Source of the DNA: Streptomyces sp. NBC_01304
Lineage (GTDB): Bacteria; Actinomycetota; Actinomycetes; Streptomycetales; Streptomycetaceae
Length of the DNA: 64,000 nucleotides
NCBI RefSeq assembly: GCF_035975855.1
Contig: NZ_CP109055.1
Coordinates: 682,001 to 746,000, forward strand
Direction of reading: 5' to 3'
This document shows, piece by piece, positions 63,164 through 64,000 of the stretch. Position 1 is the stretch's first letter. The number at the start of each line of letters is the position of its first letter. The position numbers and the translations under genes are program-made. Below the pieces are notes generated by a model, which did not search any database, was not told the DNA's origin, and saw only the letters and a program-made list of their open reading frames with translations.

Positions 63164-63616
63164 TCAGACCAGCCAGCGACCGTCGCGCATCAGCTCTCGG
63201 CCGGTCAGCTCGTTCTCCTCCCGCCAGGCCCTGATGCGGTGCGGAGTGATGCGGAACCAGCAGTACCGGGTGGTCAGGGAGCGCGGGTCGAAGCCGCTGC
63301 GTGCGGCGAACCGGTCACCCAGGTCCGGCGCCAGTGCGTCGATGGCGAGCACCTCGACATGGCCCTCGATCATGGCGACGTCGCGGGTGTGGCCGAGGGC
63401 GAGCTGAGCGGTCCCGGTGGCGGCCAGGTTCCGGCCGGTGGGGCTCGCTGCCGGAGTGGCCACCAAGAGCGCCTCGCCGTCCCAGTCGAAGGACAGCGGT
63501 ACCAGGTGGGGGGCGCCGTCCGGCGAGGCGCTGGCCACCCAGACGTCGATGTCGTGGCCGAGCCGGTGCTCGGTGTCGCGCCGGCGCTCTGCACGGGCGC
63601 GGGGTGGGGTACTCAT
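63164..63616 (-). CDS. pyridoxamine 5'-phosphate oxidase-like flavin/F420-binding protein
   Basis: The 150-aa split-barrel protein has VWVASASPDGAPHLVPLSFDWDGEALLVAT, GTAQLALGHTRDVAMIEGHVEVLA and YCWFRITPHRIRAW. It belongs to the PPOX/F420-reductase superfamily. Cofactor not predictable. Its ATG overlaps the VOC stop codon by one base (TGATG), so the two are coupled. Confidence 0.88.
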   Translation of the reverse strand: MSTPPRARAERRRDTEHRLGHDIDVWVASASPDGAPHLVPLSFDWDGEALLVATPAASPTGRNLAATGTAQLALGHTRDVAMIEGHVEVLAIDALAPDLGDRFAARSGFDPRSLTTRYCWFRITPHRIRAWREENELTGRELMRDGRWLV

Positions 63617-63975
63617 CAGTCCTGCACCAGTCCGATGAGGTTGCCGTCGGGGTCGATGACGGTGGCCACCAGGCGGCCGCCGCCGACGTCGTGCGCGGGC
63701 TCCTTCAAGGTGGCGCCCGCGGCGGTCAGTTCGGCGAGCTTCGCCTCGATGTCCGAGACGTGCCAGTAGGCCAGCGACGAGGTCAGGCCCTGCGGTCCGC
63801 CGCCCGGGAGAAGGCCGACGTGCTGGCCTGCGGCCTCGAAGCCGACGTAGTGGGGCCCGTCGGTCTGCGGCGCGACACCGAGCAGCGCGGCGTACACCGC
63901 CTTGGCCTGGGCGAGGTCGGACACGGGGTGCAGCACGGTCTGCATTCCCTGGGTGGAAGAGCTGGTCACGGTCAC
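63616..63975 (-). CDS. VOC-family protein
   Basis: The 119-aa single VOC module has VLHPVSDLAQAKAVYAALLGVAP, GPHYVGFEAAGQHVGLLPGG, AYWHVSDIEAKLAEL and LVATVIDPDGNLIGLVQD. The His and Glu metal ligands of glyoxalase I are not clearly preserved. Start at GTG 63975. It may also be the second gene of an operon that begins outside the window. Confidence 0.88.
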   Translation of the reverse strand: MTVTSSSTQGMQTVLHPVSDLAQAKAVYAALLGVAPQTDGPHYVGFEAAGQHVGLLPGGGPQGLTSSLAYWHVSDIEAKLAELTAAGATLKEPAHDVGGGRLVATVIDPDGNLIGLVQD

Positions 63976-64000
63976 TCCTGACGTTGCGGAACCGATCGGC

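Overview
This is a stretch of very GC-rich actinobacterial chromosome, almost certainly Streptomyces or a close relative. Support comes from the strong third-position G/C bias, frequent GTG/TTG starts, overlapping stop/start codons (ATGA, GTGA), RskA-type zinc anti-sigma and LAL-type LuxR regulators, a rifampin phosphotransferase preceded by a rifamycin-associated element (RAE), and the accessory-gene density. No rRNA, tRNA, CRISPR array, prophage or complete insertion sequence was recognised.

The most unusual part is 1-11.8 kb, a divergently arranged cluster. Leftward lie a 16-codon peptide gene with a strong ribosome binding site, a nucleotidyltransferase and an ABC-2 exporter. Rightward lie an NDP-kinase-like protein, a calcineurin-type phosphoesterase, a 57-aa peptide ending TTCTDCVPNF, an alkaline-phosphatase-superfamily enzyme, a TGS/PP-loop ATP pyrophosphatase with a C-terminal zinc ribbon, a methyltransferase-aminotransferase fusion, an M28/DUF4910-type peptidase and a BioF2/FemAB-like acyltransferase. 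From the precursor onward the genes are close or overlapping. This looks like a ribosomally encoded peptide pathway without YcaO, lanthionine, lasso or radical-SAM enzymes. I do not recognise it as a described class. A STAS protein and a LAL regulator follow (12-15.4 kb).

The region 15.6-31.7 kb is mixed accessory genome: a secreted subtilase with PKD domains, a bacterial GOLPH3-like protein, a LysR/MFS pair, a DUF4232 lipoprotein, a dehydrogenase, rph with its RAE, a CDF transporter, three VOC domains (one protein with two), RidA/WYL and a TPR regulator. At 32.3-38.1 kb is a compact type II fatty-acid/polyketide-like cluster: two FabH-type and one FabF-type ketosynthase, an ACP, a CMD-ferredoxin fusion and a P450. 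It has no ketoreductase, dehydratase or chain-length factor.

The region 38.8-46.3 kb resembles the SigK/RskA neighbourhood: fasciclin lipoprotein, membrane-anchored sulfite-oxidase-type molybdoenzyme, a large membrane protein, photolyase, RskA and an ECF sigma gene. The sigma gene carries an apparent one-base frameshift. After 46.7 kb come a TetR/GNAT pair, a DHFR-like protein, an adenylosuccinate-lyase homologue behind an AT-rich inverted repeat, and a coupled pair encoding a 1210-aa protein of unknown function and a pentapeptide-repeat protein. A MITE-like element at 56.46-56.64 kb is flanked by CTAG and supplies the stop codon of the neighbouring gene. Small metabolic and regulatory genes fill the remainder: PRC-barrel, deaminase/LLM oxidoreductase, Lrp, a B12-type MerR regulator, an anion permease, DUF1801, PPOX and VOC.
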